The position numbers were made by a program, and so were the translations under genes. This document shows positions 9,227-18,541 of a stretch of 64,000 nt of DNA, in pieces; within the stretch, counting starts at the first letter, position 1; each line of letters starts with the position of its first letter. Location: contig NZ_JAAALE010000001.1 in the NCBI RefSeq assembly GCF_009905735.1, positions 279,730-343,729 on the forward strand, in the 5' to 3' direction. Source of the DNA: Porphyrobacter sp. SLTP (GTDB lineage: Bacteria > Pseudomonadota > Alphaproteobacteria > Sphingomonadales > Sphingomonadaceae). The notes beneath the pieces are model-generated. The model searched no databases. It was not told the DNA's origin and worked only from the letters and a program-made list of their open reading frames with translations.

Positions 9227-9999
9227 ATTTGATGCGTTTTTGCCAAATCCTCAGTGGGGTGGCGCGATTGCCGCCCGGCGAGCCGGGCGAGTGCTGTCAC
9301 ATCGGACAGGCAGACTTTGGAACGACCCTCGGTTGCAACGAGGCCGGCCTCGCGCAGTTCAGTCAGCTGGCGGCTGACCGTCTCGATCGTAAGACCCAGA
9401 CTGTCGCCGATATCGCGGCGGCTCATCGGCAAGGAAAAGGCGCAGGCGCCTGCTGTGCAGTCCGCCAAGCGTTCCGCCATGGATACGAGGAAGTCAGCGA
9501 TCCGCGCCCCGGCGGATTTGTGCCCCATCTGCATCATGCGGGTGCGGCTGCGGTGCAGGGCTTGCAGGGAGCGTGTCAGCACGGACCGCAGCACCGCGGG
9601 ATCGCCCTGGGCCACATCGAGGAAGCGGTCGGCAGGGAAGATCACCAGATCGCTGTCCGTCAGCGCTGCCAGCCGCAAATCGCCCCAGGATTCCTGCGCG
9701 CTCTGGCGGAGCACCGAAACGAGATCGCCCGCAAAGTGGAACGCCAGCACCTGCCCGCCCGGCGATCCTGCCACAGCTGGCGCAACCAGTTTGACCGCGC
9801 CAGTGGCAATCCACACCAGCCGGTCGTTGTTTGGATCGGGCCAGAGCTGGGCCCCGCGCGCCAGATGCGTCGCCTCACCCAGCGCGCAGAGCCGATCTGC
9901 GGTGACCGCGTCGCCCGTTCCCGCAGGCAGCGCAGCGCGGAATGCCGCCAGATAATGCGTAAGCCCGAGGTCGGGCGGTGAGGGGCTGATCGTCGCCAT
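9223..9999 (-). CDS. FixK-like Crp/Fnr family transcription regulator
   Basis: DNA-binding regulator of the Crp/Fnr superfamily, probably the activator of the cco operon. The 258-residue product has an N-terminal cyclic-nucleotide-like beta roll (about 30-150), a dimer helix and a C-terminal winged helix with MSRRDIGDSLGLTIETVSRQL. The recognition helix ETVSRQ keeps the Glu..Ser-Arg set used to read TTGAT half-sites. True FNR needs four cluster cysteines; here the N-terminal part has a single cysteine, so oxygen is not sensed by an FNR-type [4Fe-4S] cluster. That makes FixK or DNR a better label. ATG at 9997-9999 (MATISPSPP) is chosen; the TTG at 10048-10050 lies inside an FNR box. A perfect box 44 bases upstream suggests autoregulation. 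Confidence 0.88.
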   Translation of the reverse strand: MATISPSPPDLGLTHYLAAFRAALPAGTGDAVTADRLCALGEATHLARGAQLWPDPNNDRLVWIATGAVKLVAPAVAGSPGGQVLAFHFAGDLVSVLRQSAQESWGDLRLAALTDSDLVIFPADRFLDVAQGDPAVLRSVLTRSLQALHRSRTRMMQMGHKSAGARIADFLVSMAERLADCTAGACAFSLPMSRRDIGDSLGLTIETVSRQLTELREAGLVATEGRSKVCLSDVTALARLAGRQSRHPTEDLAKTHQI

Positions 10000-10036
10000 G
10001 ATGGTGCGGCAATGGCGCACAACAAAGCAAAGGTCT

Positions 10037-10050
10037 TTGATCCGGATCAA
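10037..10050. promoter_or_regulatory. Perfect FNR/FixK box in the divergent fixK-like/ompW promoter
   Basis: TTGAT-CCGG-ATCAA is a perfect palindromic anaerobox. It lies 44 bases (centre) upstream of the regulator start on the minus strand and about 103 bases upstream of the ompW start on the plus strand, so it can serve autoregulation, ompW control, or both. ompW is a known FNR target in enterobacteria. Confidence 0.85.
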
Positions 10051-10146
10051 TGAGGGCCATGCGGTTCAGGTTCTATCCGGCCCCCACAGGCAGCAAACAA
10101 CCTGGGCCACGGAGGGTGGCCACTGCTGCCGATGAGGACGCGTAAA

Positions 10147-10839
10147 ATGAAGACTCTTCTTATGCTTGCCAATATTGCTTTGGGCGGCGCAGCGGCAATG
10201 TTGGCCGCGACGCCTGCAATGGCGCAGGATGATGACCGCGCTGGCGACATCCAGGTCAAGCTGCTCGCCACGGCGGTTCTGCCCGATGGCAAGATCACGG
10301 ACATCAACGTCAACGTGCCCGGCCTGCCGGCGAGTTTGCAGACCAAGGCCAACGACAATGTGACGCCGACTATCGCGATCGAATACTTCGTGACCAATAA
10401 CATCTCGATCGAGACAATCGCGGGCATGACCCAGCACGATGTCGATGCCACCGCCGGGCTTCCCGCCGGGGCCGAGCTGGTCTCGAACGCCAAGCTGATC
10501 CCGGCGACTGTGACGGCGAAGTACCACTTCGATCTGGGCGGGGTGAAGCCCTATGTGGGCGCTGGTCCGGCCTACTTTCTGTGGGTCGCCGATGATCCGG
10601 GCGCGGCAACCTTGCCGCTGGGCGTGACGGAGACCAACCTGTCGAACGAGCTCGGCCTCGCGCTGCAAGCGGGCTTCGATCTGCCGGTCAATGACAAGGG
10701 TCTGGGCATCAGCGTCGATGTGAAACGCTACTTCATCGACACCACCGCGCGCTGGTTCGTCGGCAACACGCTGGCGATCGAGACCGAGCACAAGCTCGAT
10801 CCGTGGGTGATCAGCGCGGGGCTGTCCTACCGCTTCTGA
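10147..10839 (+). CDS. ompW: OmpW family outer-membrane beta-barrel protein
   Basis: OmpW proteins are eight-stranded outer-membrane barrels thought to pass small hydrophobic molecules and often respond to oxygen. The 230-residue product has a signal peptide (MKTLLMLANIALGG ... ATPAMAQ), the OmpW blocks GDIQVKLLATAVLP, NDNVTPTIAIEYFVTNN and VKPYVGAGPAYF, and ends in the barrel signature LSYRF. ATG at 10147 is used because it starts the signal peptide and follows AGGA; an upstream ATG at 10132 adds five residues. A perfect FNR box lies upstream and a terminator follows. Confidence 0.92.
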   Translation: MKTLLMLANIALGGAAAMLAATPAMAQDDDRAGDIQVKLLATAVLPDGKITDINVNVPGLPASLQTKANDNVTPTIAIEYFVTNNISIETIAGMTQHDVDATAGLPAGAELVSNAKLIPATVTAKYHFDLGGVKPYVGAGPAYFLWVADDPGAATLPLGVTETNLSNELGLALQAGFDLPVNDKGLGISVDVKRYFIDTTARWFVGNTLAIETEHKLDPWVISAGLSYRF

Positions 10840-10858
10840 GAACCTCGCGATCAAGACG

Positions 10859-10896
10859 AACCCCGCTGGCCGTTAGCGGCTGGCGGGGTTTCGTTT
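10859..10896 (+). terminator. Rho-independent terminator after ompW
   Basis: AACCCCGC (10859-10866) pairs with GCGGGGTT (10883-10890), with a further CCG/CGG pairing inside, followed by TTTCGTTT. It begins 19 bases after the ompW stop. Confidence 0.8.
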
Positions 10897-10929
10897 GGGC
10901 TTTGCCTTGATTGATCCGTTGCGAACAAC

Positions 10930-10969
10930 CCAATCTGGCAATGTTTCACGTGAAACATTACCAGATTGG
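10930..10969. promoter_or_regulatory. parS: parS-type centromere site inside a 40-bp palindrome
   Basis: The core TGTTTCACGTGAAACA (10942-10957) is identical to the bacterial ParB/Spo0J parS consensus. The palindrome extends well beyond the core: with its centre between 10949 and 10950, 19 of 20 base pairs match from 10930 to 10969, the only mismatch being 10939/10960. It lies between the convergent ends of ompW and the porin gene, outside coding sequence. Known biology: parS sites bind ParB and cluster in the origin-proximal part of chromosomes. The extended arms could also fold as a terminator for the porin gene. Confidence 0.88.
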
Positions 10970-10984
10970 TAAATTCAATGCGGG

Positions 10985-12373
10985 CTAGAAATTGTAGCGG
11001 GTGGAGATCATCACCCGTCGCAGGTCGCCCGTTCGGCCATCCTCAAGCGTGCGTTCCGCGTAGAGCAGCTCGATCCCGACATCGAGCGGGTCGACCGGGT
11101 TCCAGATCAGGTTGGCGAATCCGTTCCAGCTTTCGTCTGTCACCTGCCGGGTCGTCAGCATCACCGGATTGTCCGCCTTGAAATAGGCCCCCGCGACGCT
11201 CGACCGCAGGCGGCCACCCCAATGGTGCTGGTAGGCGGCAAAGCCCGACCAGGTGAAGATCGGATCGAGCTTTCCGGCCGCATCCAGCGCCGCATCATTG
11301 ACGATATTGAGCCCGATATAGCGCCCCAGCCCATCCCCCGCGGTCGCCATGAAGCGGATGTCGTCCTTCTCGCCCACCTTGATCTTGCCTGACAGGCTGA
11401 GGCCGTAAGCCATCGCGCTATCCGTGCCGGTGCCGAAATCATCGTCGGAAATCCGCAAGGTGCGCACAATCCCCGCCGCCGTCAGTGAACCCCACGGGCG
11501 GTTCAGATTGTAGCGGGCAACCACATCGGGAATCGTGTCGTCCCCCGCCATGATCCGCGCGCCGGTGGGGGTGGTGACGGTAGTTTCGGGCTGTTCCAGC
11601 GCAATCTGCCAGCCGTTCTTGCTGTAGCGGATCATCGGCTGGCGATCGAACACGGTGCCCGGCGTCACCCCGATGAAATCGAGACTGTCGGGCAGGGCAG
11701 CGATGTTCTGGAAGGTCGACCAGGCTTGGCCGAACAGCCAGTTGTCATAGGTGATGAAGGCCTGCCGCAGGCGCGGGACATAGGAGTTGGTGGTGCGTTC
11801 GTCCCCGCCATCGGTGACGTTGAAATCGAGCTCGATATGCGAATTGAGCGTATGCGCCGCGCCGACATCGGTCGCGGTCTTGAGGATAAAGCGCGTCTGG
11901 CGGGCGCTGTAATCGGTGTCATAGCCTGACGCTGTGCCGCCGACCGGGATCAGCGCCGGAATAAGGAAATCGCGCCCGATCGAATTGTCCGGCATCTGCC
12001 CGCCACTGGTGCGCTGCACCAGCGTATCGAGCTTCACATAGCCCGCATAGGCGACCGTGGTCTTGCCGACGCGGAAGCCTTTGTCCTCCTGCCCCTTGGG
12101 CACGGCGATCTGCTGGGCGAGTTCGGCCTGGCGGTCCTTCAGATCGCGGGTCGCGGCGAGCAGGGCGGCGCTCTGTTCGCGGATCTCCGCCTCTTCGACC
12201 TGGTGGGTTGTCGCTTCGGCATCCAGCCGCGCAATCAGGCCTTCGACCAGCCGCTCCAGCCGGTCGAGCCGCGCCTCTGTGCTCTGCTCCTGCGCCAGCA
12301 CCGGCGCGGCGGTCAGCACGCTCGCTGTCAGCAGCACCGCCCGCAGGCTGCGGACCGCCATCGCATGAACCAT
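10985..12373 (-). CDS. DcaP-like outer-membrane porin
   Basis: Trimeric porin of the DcaP-like superfamily, which passes carboxylic acids and other anions in Acinetobacter. The 462-residue product has a signal peptide ending in APVLAQ, a coiled-coil N-terminal region (about 25-90, STEARLDRLERLVEGLIARL and following heptads), the family opening VAYAGYVKLDTLVQ, and a barrel ending in ISTRYNF. The start is MVHAMAVRSL (ATG 12371-12373), which follows GGGAGAG; longer frames lack such a site. It is divergent from acsA across a 148-base region that carries the motif shared with the downstream transporter gene, so it is probably the outer-membrane entry for acetate or similar acids. Substrate is inferred from context. 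Confidence 0.82.
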   Translation of the reverse strand: MVHAMAVRSLRAVLLTASVLTAAPVLAQEQSTEARLDRLERLVEGLIARLDAEATTHQVEEAEIREQSAALLAATRDLKDRQAELAQQIAVPKGQEDKGFRVGKTTVAYAGYVKLDTLVQRTSGGQMPDNSIGRDFLIPALIPVGGTASGYDTDYSARQTRFILKTATDVGAAHTLNSHIELDFNVTDGGDERTTNSYVPRLRQAFITYDNWLFGQAWSTFQNIAALPDSLDFIGVTPGTVFDRQPMIRYSKNGWQIALEQPETTVTTPTGARIMAGDDTIPDVVARYNLNRPWGSLTAAGIVRTLRISDDDFGTGTDSAMAYGLSLSGKIKVGEKDDIRFMATAGDGLGRYIGLNIVNDAALDAAGKLDPIFTWSGFAAYQHHWGGRLRSSVAGAYFKADNPVMLTTRQVTDESWNGFANLIWNPVDPLDVGIELLYAERTLEDGRTGDLRRVMISTRYNF

Positions 12374-12431
12374 TCGGACTCTCCCATCCCTTTTCGATCC
12401 CATGTCAGAATGGGCTGATCGGAAGGGCGCT

Positions 12432-12453
12432 GACAGCTAGCGGATGGTCGTAA
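12432..12453. promoter_or_regulatory. Putative CrbR-type operator in the porin/acsA divergent promoter
   Basis: The blocks GA, AGCTAG, AT and GTCGTA occur here with the same spacing as at 20322-20343 upstream of the MHS transporter: 16 of 22 bases are identical. It is 69 bases before acsA and 59 before the porin start. The two promoters have no coding reason to share sequence, so a common regulator is likely; the adjacent LuxR-type response regulator is the obvious candidate. A small inverted repeat GGTC-GTAA-GACC overlaps its right end. Confidence 0.6.
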
Positions 12454-12521
12454 GACCTTTGTCTCATGGGGCGGGACGTGTAGCCTGATGTAAAAGCAGG
12501 CGCAGATGAGGGAGAGTCGAG

Positions 12522-14453
12522 ATGATCCACGCCGTTGAGCGGCCCCAGGCCCACACGCCGACCCATTGCACCGCTGAGCAATATGCCGAGATGTACCGCG
12601 CGTCGGTGGAAACGCCGGACGCGTTCTGGCTGGAACAGGCGCAGCGGCTGGATTGGGTCAAGGCGCCGACCAGGGGCGGGGAGTGGCCTTACGATCCGGT
12701 AGAGATTTCATGGTTTGCCGATGGGCAGCTCAACCTGTGCCACAATGCGGTGGACCGTCATCTGCCGCAGCACGCTGACCGCACGGCGCTGATCTTTGAA
12801 CCGGATGATCCGGCCTCACCCGGCCGCAGCCTCACCTATGGCGAGCTCCACACCGAAGTGGTGCGGATGGCCAATGCGCTGAAAAAGCTGGGCGTGACAC
12901 GCGGCGACCGGGTGACGCTCTACCTGCCGATGATCCTCGAAGGGGTGGTCGCGATGCTCGCCTGCGCAAGGCTGGGCGCGGTGCATTCGGTGGTGTTCGG
13001 TGGCTTCTCGCCCGAGGCGCTGGCGGGCCGGATCGAGGATTGCGGCAGCCGCTTCGTCATCACTGCCGATGAAGGCCTGCGCGGCGGCAAGCACGTGCCG
13101 CTGAAGGCGAACGTCGATGCGGCGCTGGCGCTCACCGCGCACGCCACGCCGGTCGATGGCGTGCTGGTGATCCGCCATACGGGCGGCGCAATCGACATGC
13201 AGGACGGCCGCGACCACTGGCTCGAAGACCTCGCCAGCGACGCGGATTGCCCCTGCGCGGTGATGGGGGCGGAAGACCCGCTGTTCATCCTCTACACCAG
13301 CGGTTCGACCGGCAAGCCCAAGGGCGTGCTCCACACCACCGGCGGGTACGGCGTGTGGACGGCAACGACCTTCCATTACATTTTCGACTATCAACCCGGC
13401 GAGGTGTTCTGGTGCACCGCCGATATCGGCTGGGTGACGGGTCATAGCTATGTGGTCTACGGGCCGTTGTTCAATGGTGCCACGGCCGTTGTGTTCGAAG
13501 GCGTGCCCAATTACCCCGATCACGGGCGCTTCTGGGACGTGGTCGACAAGCACGGCGTCAACATCATCTACACCGCCCCCACCGCGATCCGTGCGCTGAT
13601 GCGCGAGGGTGACGCGCACGTCACCACCCGCTCGCGCGCCTCCCTGCGGTTGCTCGGCTCTGTCGGCGAACCGATCAATCCCGAGGCGTGGCGCTGGTAT
13701 TTCGACGTGGTGGGCGAGGGTCGCTGCCCGATCATCGACACCTGGTGGCAGACCGAAACCGGCGGCTGCATGATCACCACGCTCCCCGGCGCACACGACA
13801 TGAAACCGGGGAGTGCGGGCCTCCCGTTCTTCGGCATCCGCCCTGAGCTGGTCGACAGCGAGGGAGGCGTGCTGAACGGCGCGGCCGAGGGCAACCTGTG
13901 CATCACCCACTCATGGCCCGGTCAGGCGCGCACGATCTATGGCGATCATGAACGCTTCGGGCAGACCTATTTCAGCACCTACAAGGGCAAGTACTTCACC
14001 GGCGACGGGTGCAAGCGCGACGCGGACGGCTACTACTGGATCACCGGCCGGGTCGACGACGTGATCAACGTCTCGGGCCACCGCATGGGCACCGCCGAGG
14101 TCGAGAGCGCGCTGGTGCTCCACCCCAAGGTGGCCGAGGCTGCGGTGGTCGGATATCCGCATGATATCAAGGGGCAGGGCATCTATTGCTACGTCACCCT
14201 CAATGTCGGCGAGGAAGGCAGTGACGCGCTGCTGGCCGAGCTGAAAGCCCACGTCCGCAAGGAAATCGGGCCAATTGCGACGCCCGATATCATCCACTTT
14301 ACCGATGGCCTGCCCAAGACCCGCTCCGGCAAGATCATGCGCCGCATCCTGCGCAAGATCGCCGAGAACGACTTTGGCGCTTTGGGTGATACCTCAACGC
14401 TCGCCGATCCCAGCCTCGTCGAGCGGTTGATCGAAGGGCGGCAGAACGGCTGA
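12522..14453 (+). CDS. acsA: Acetyl-CoA synthetase (AMP-forming)
   Basis: Activates acetate to acetyl-CoA through acetyl-AMP in the cytoplasm. The 643-residue product is full length for the family, with the P-loop-like motif [11 protein letters not shown], the block [10 protein letters not shown], the hinge region [18 protein letters not shown] and the C-terminal motif [11 protein letters not shown], whose Lys604 is the usual acetylation site. ATG is preceded by GAGGGAGAG. A LuxR-type response regulator follows after four bases, so the two are probably co-transcribed. The shared operator-like motif upstream and the neighbouring CrbS-type kinase point to acetate-responsive control. Confidence 0.97.
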   Translation: MIHAVERPQAHTPTHCTAEQYAEMYRASVETPDAFWLEQAQRLDWVKAPTRGGEWPYDPVEISWFADGQLNLCHNAVDRHLPQHADRTALIFEPDDPASPGRSLTYGELHTEVVRMANALKKLGVTRGDRVTLYLPMILEGVVAMLACARLGAVHSVVFGGFSPEALAGRIEDCGSRFVITADEGLRGGKHVPLKANVDAALALTAHATPVDGVLVIRHTGGAIDMQDGRDHWLEDLASDADCPCAVMGAEDPLFILYTSGSTGKPKGVLHTTGGYGVWTATTFHYIFDYQPGEVFWCTADIGWVTGHSYVVYGPLFNGATAVVFEGVPNYPDHGRFWDVVDKHGVNIIYTAPTAIRALMREGDAHVTTRSRASLRLLGSVGEPINPEAWRWYFDVVGEGRCPIIDTWWQTETGGCMITTLPGAHDMKPGSAGLPFFGIRPELVDSEGGVLNGAAEGNLCITHSWPGQARTIYGDHERFGQTYFSTYKGKYFTGDGCKRDADGYYWITGRVDDVINVSGHRMGTAEVESALVLHPKVAEAAVVGYPHDIKGQGIYCYVTLNVGEEGSDALLAELKAHVRKEIGPIATPDIIHFTDGLPKTRSGKIMRRILRKIAENDFGALGDTSTLADPSLVERLIEGRQNG

Positions 14454-14457
14454 GGCG

Positions 14458-15096
14458 ATGACCGCAAGGATCATCATTGCCGATGACCACCCGCTGTTCC
14501 GCAGCGCGCTGGCCCATGCGGTCAGCAAGGTGTGGCCCGAAGCGGCGATCATCGAGGCGAGCACCGCTGCCGAGGCGCGCGCTGCGCTGGCGGACGGTGC
14601 GGCGGAGGCCCTGTTGCTCGATCTCCACATGGCCGATTCCACCGGCCTGTCGGTGCTGATGGACCTCAGACAGGATTACCCCGCGCTGCCCATCGTGATC
14701 GTTTCGGCCTCCGAGGAACCGCGGGTCGCTGCGGCGGCGGCGCAACTGGGGGCAGCGGGGTTCATTCCCAAATCTTCCAGCCTTGATGCGATGCGCGAAG
14801 GGCTGTCAGCGGTGCGGGACGGGGACGGGTGGTTTCCCGAGGCGCACGCTGGAGCGGACGACGAACTTGCCCGCATTGCCAGCCTGACGCCCGCTCAGCG
14901 CCGTATCCTCGCCGCGATCCGGCAAGGCCTGCTCAACAAGCAGATCGCCTATGAACTCGCCATCAGCGAGGCAACCGTGAAGGCGCACATTACCGCGATC
15001 CTGCGCAAGCTCGGGGTGAACAGCCGAACGCAGGCGGTGCTGCTCGCCGCCAAGTTGGACGTCGATCAGCCGGTAGCGGATTCCGCGAGGGCCTGA
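14458..15096 (+). CDS. CrbR-like response regulator, LuxR/NarL family
   Basis: Two-component response regulator. The 212-residue product has a receiver domain (about 1-120) with the acidic pair Asp9-Asp10, the phosphoacceptor Asp55 (LLLDLHM) and FIPKSS, and a LuxR-type helix-turn-helix (about 145-200, LTPAQRRILAAIRQGLLNKQ ... TVKAHI). Known context: in Vibrio and Pseudomonas the CrbS/CrbR pair, with a kinase of the same unusual architecture as the neighbour, switches on acs. Gene order here (acsA, regulator, kinase) matches that system. The gene's last 31 bases overlap the end of the opposite-strand kinase gene. Confidence 0.88.
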   Translation: MTARIIIADDHPLFRSALAHAVSKVWPEAAIIEASTAAEARAALADGAAEALLLDLHMADSTGLSVLMDLRQDYPALPIVIVSASEEPRVAAAAAQLGAAGFIPKSSSLDAMREGLSAVRDGDGWFPEAHAGADDELARIASLTPAQRRILAAIRQGLLNKQIAYELAISEATVKAHITAILRKLGVNSRTQAVLLAAKLDVDQPVADSARA

Positions 15097-18000
15097 ACCT
15101 TTGTCTCGCGGCCCTGTGCCAGCGCCGTCGCGATCAGCGCGCGCAAGGCAGCAGGCGGCGCGGGTTTGAGCAAGCGGTTCGCCCCCATCCGCGCGGCGGC
15201 GGCTTCGGTTTCCTCGGAGCTTTCCGCCGTCAACAGGATTGCAGGCGGGCGCTGGCCCCAGACTTCGCACAGCATCGCATAGGTGGCATCGCCGCGCTCG
15301 TTCTCGTCGAGGCGGTAGTCCATGATCGCAATGTCGGGTGCCTGCGGCATGGCGGCCGCAGCCTGCGCGCCGTTGCCAGCGCAGGTCACGATCAGGCCCC
15401 ACTTGCCGAGAAGGGCTGCCGTCGCGGCCAGCACGGCGGGATCATTGTCGACCACCAGCACCCGGCCTTCGCCGAGGCCTGCACTGGTGCGGACAGGAGC
15501 CGGGCGGGGCGCGGATGCCGCCTCGCGCCGCAGTACCGGCAAGGCCAACGCAAAGCGGCTCCCGCGGCCCAACGATGACGTTGTCTCAACCTCGACCCCC
15601 AGAAGCCGCGCTGCCCGCCGGACGATGGCGAGGCCCAAACCCAGCCCCTCACGGTCAGTCGAAGCGCCGCGTTCGAACTCGCCGAAGATCCGCTCAATGT
15701 CATCAGGCGCGATGCCGCGCCCGGTGTCGTGGATGCAGATCAGCACCTCCGGCCCGCGCCGCCGCACCCCGATCAGGACGCCGCCCTTGGCGGTATAGCG
15801 CACCGCGTTGCTCATCAGGTTGCGCAGCACCGCTGTCAGCAACGCCCTGTCAGCCATGACCCAGGCATCGGTCCGAACCCGCCGCAGCCTGAGCCCCTTG
15901 GCCTGTGCTTGCAGCAGGAATTCGCGCGCCACATCCTCGAACAACTGGTCGAGCGCAATGGGCTCTGGCGCTGGCACCACGCCGCCGCTGTCGAGCTTGG
16001 AAATCTCCAGCAGCACCCGGATCAGCCGATCCGCCGAGACAATCGAGCCATCCAGATCGGCCACCAGCCGTTCCAGCGCCGGGCGGCCCTGTACCTCCTC
16101 GCCGAGCGCCGAGGCGAACAGGCGCGCAGCGTTGAGCGGCTGGATCAGATCGTGGCTGGCGGCGGCGAGGAAACGGGTCTTGGACTTCGTGGCCTGCGCC
16201 AAGGCCTCGTTCGCAGCGCTGAGCTGGCGGGTGCGGACCGCGACCTTGTCCTCCAGCGCCTGTTCGGCCAGCCGGTCAGCGGTGATGTCGGTATAGGAGG
16301 TGGTGTAGCCGCCGCCGGGTGTGGGCGCGCCAACGATCCTGAGCACGCGGCCATCGTGCTGCACCCGCTCGATCCGGTGCTCGGTCCCGGCGCGCATATA
16401 AGCAAGGCGACGCTCAACCTGCTCGGCGATGGCGGCGTCGGACAGCGCGCCGCGCGTCAGGTTGAAGCGGATCAGATCGGCAATCGGCGTGCCGACGCTC
16501 ACCAGCCCATCAGGCAGGTCGAAAATCTGCTGATAGCGGGTGTTCCACGCCACCAGCCTCATGTCGCCGTCCACCAGCGCGATGCCTTGGTCGATGGACT
16601 CGATTGCGGTCTGGAGCAGGTCGGCGGAGAAGGAGAGGCGGCGGCTCGTCTCGTCGAACATGGCGACCACTTCAGGGAGCGGGATGGGATCGCCGCCCGC
16701 CCATGACCCCACGAGCATCCGCGCGGATGACGTGCCGATCACGCCCGAAATCACCCGCTCGGCCAGTTCCAGCACACCTGCGCCCGCCGGGTCGCCATTG
16801 CGCAGGTGGAGCGGGGCGAGGGCGGCATCGGCGCGCTCACGCCCGACGAACTGGGCGAGCAGTGCGCGCACATCGCCGACGCGTTTGGCCGTGGCATGGC
16901 GCGGCGGTTCTCCGGGCATCGGCATCCCCACGAACGCCGCGGCCTGCGCCTGATCGAGCAGCGACGGCCGCACCAGCGCCGAGACCAGCCAGTAGAGCGC
17001 GGTATTGACCCCAAGGCTCAGGATCACGCCGGACACCAACGGATCGGGGTGGATGCTGAGGAAGGGCGCAGTGCCGCTGGCCGCGGGCACGATCAGCAGC
17101 ACCAGCCAGAGAGCGAAGCCGCTTGCAAGGCCGGTCAGCATTCCCGCCCGGTTGCCGTGCTGGCTCAGCATCCCCAGCACCAGACCCGGCGCGAATTGCG
17201 CCGCCGCCGCAAAGGCGAGGGTGCCGAGGCCTGCCAGGTCGGTGATCCCGGCGAACCCGCGATAGAACACGTAAGCCGCCGCCAGCAGCGCCGCGATCAC
17301 CATGCGGCGGATCAGCAGCAGCCTCCCCGGCACGCGGCTGCGGTCACCCCGCCCAGCCAGTGCGCGGCGCAGCAGCAGGGGGGCGATCAGGTCATTGGTG
17401 ATCATGATCGACAGCGCCACGCTCGCCACCACGATCATGCCGGTCGCTGCCGAAAACCCGCCGATGAACACCAGCACGGCGAGCAGCGGCGTCCCGCTCG
17501 CCAGTGGCAGGGCGAGCACGATGGTGTCGGGATCGGTGCCTGCGGGCAGCACCGCCTGTCCTGCCAGCACGATTGGCACGATCACAGCCGCAGTGAGCGC
17601 GAGATAGGCCGGGAACACCCAGCGCATCGACCGGCTGGCGCGTTCGCCCGGCGCTTCGATGAAGCTCATGTGGAACTGGCGCGGCAGGCACAGGGCTGCG
17701 GCAGCGGCGATCAGCGTCAGCACCACAAAGCGTGCATCAATCGGGTCGGGGGCGAACAGGGCCGGGGTGGCAGGGATCGCTGGCCCGTCGCCGGTCACCA
17801 GCCACCACACACCCAGCGCGCCCACCACAAGGAGGGCGGCGAGCTTCACCAGCGCCTCCACCGCAATCGTCAGCACCAGTCCCGCATTCTCGCCCGCCCG
17901 GTCCGCGCGGCGTGATCCAAACAGGATCGCGAACAGCCCCATCAGGGCGGCAACGATCAGCACCAGCTCGTCCGCCGCGACTTGCGTGCGCAGCTCCGGG

Positions 18001-18434
18001 TCGAGCACCAGCAGCGTCGTGCCGACCGAGTCCAGCTGGAGCGCCATATAGGGCAGCGTCCCGCAGGTCGCGATCACCGTCACCAACGCGGCGAGGCTGG
18101 CGCTCTTGCCGTAACGAGCGGAGAGGAAGTCGGCGATCGAGGTCGAATGCTGGGCCTTGGCCTGCGCCAGAATCCGGCGCACCAGCCCGAAGCCCAGCGT
18201 GAAGACCAGGATCGGCCCGAGATAGATCGGCAGGTAATCAAGGCCCGCCGTCGCCGCCGTCCCGACCCCGCCGAAAAACGTCCAGCTGGTGCAGTAAACC
18301 GCAAGGCTGAGGCCATAGACGCTGCCGGAATGGCGCAGCAGCGCGGGCGCTGGCGTGCGATCTCGCCATGCTGCGAGCCAGAACAATGCGCCAAGGTAGA
18401 TCATGGCGGCGACCAGCGCCGCGCCCAGCATCAT
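15066..18434 (-). CDS. CrbS-like hybrid sensor kinase with a sodium:solute symporter domain
   Basis: Membrane sensor kinase of the SSF-kinase type. The 1122-residue product has an N-terminal solute:sodium symporter domain of about 13 helices (1-490), a short linker, a PAS domain (about 600-700, DMRLVAWNTRYQQIFDLPDG), a HisKA domain with phosphoacceptor His761 in AAASHDLIQPLNAARLF, a HATPase domain (NLMSNAVRYT, DTGRGI, GLGLGLAIV) and a C-terminal receiver with Asp1039 (IMDYRLDENERGD). Known relatives (CrbS, MxtR, ErcS') regulate acetate or ethanol use. The start ATGATG follows GGGAGCGGGA. It converges on the regulator gene with a 31-base overlap of coding ends. Confidence 0.9.
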   Translation of the reverse strand: MMLGAALVAAMIYLGALFWLAAWRDRTPAPALLRHSGSVYGLSLAVYCTSWTFFGGVGTAATAGLDYLPIYLGPILVFTLGFGLVRRILAQAKAQHSTSIADFLSARYGKSASLAALVTVIATCGTLPYMALQLDSVGTTLLVLDPELRTQVAADELVLIVAALMGLFAILFGSRRADRAGENAGLVLTIAVEALVKLAALLVVGALGVWWLVTGDGPAIPATPALFAPDPIDARFVVLTLIAAAAALCLPRQFHMSFIEAPGERASRSMRWVFPAYLALTAAVIVPIVLAGQAVLPAGTDPDTIVLALPLASGTPLLAVLVFIGGFSAATGMIVVASVALSIMITNDLIAPLLLRRALAGRGDRSRVPGRLLLIRRMVIAALLAAAYVFYRGFAGITDLAGLGTLAFAAAAQFAPGLVLGMLSQHGNRAGMLTGLASGFALWLVLLIVPAASGTAPFLSIHPDPLVSGVILSLGVNTALYWLVSALVRPSLLDQAQAAAFVGMPMPGEPPRHATAKRVGDVRALLAQFVGRERADAALAPLHLRNGDPAGAGVLELAERVISGVIGTSSARMLVGSWAGGDPIPLPEVVAMFDETSRRLSFSADLLQTAIESIDQGIALVDGDMRLVAWNTRYQQIFDLPDGLVSVGTPIADLIRFNLTRGALSDAAIAEQVERRLAYMRAGTEHRIERVQHDGRVLRIVGAPTPGGGYTTSYTDITADRLAEQALEDKVAVRTRQLSAANEALAQATKSKTRFLAAASHDLIQPLNAARLFASALGEEVQGRPALERLVADLDGSIVSADRLIRVLLEISKLDSGGVVPAPEPIALDQLFEDVAREFLLQAQAKGLRLRRVRTDAWVMADRALLTAVLRNLMSNAVRYTAKGGVLIGVRRRGPEVLICIHDTGRGIAPDDIERIFGEFERGASTDREGLGLGLAIVRRAARLLGVEVETTSSLGRGSRFALALPVLRREAASAPRPAPVRTSAGLGEGRVLVVDNDPAVLAATAALLGKWGLIVTCAGNGAQAAAAMPQAPDIAIMDYRLDENERGDATYAMLCEVWGQRPPAILLTAESSEETEAAAARMGANRLLKPAPPAALRALIATALAQGRETKVQALAESATG

Positions 18435-18541
18435 GTCCCGCTCCCCTCTTTCCCGACGACTAAACTACGACAAGCGCGCCGCAAAGCAAAGGGGCGGCAC
18501 CCTGCGGCACCGCCCCTCCTGCGCCCCGCTGGCTGGCGGGC

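Noticed and set aside
9223..10050. TTG start for the FixK-like regulator at 10050
   Set aside because: The codon is part of a perfect FNR box, and the sequence up to the ATG at 9999 does not look like the family.
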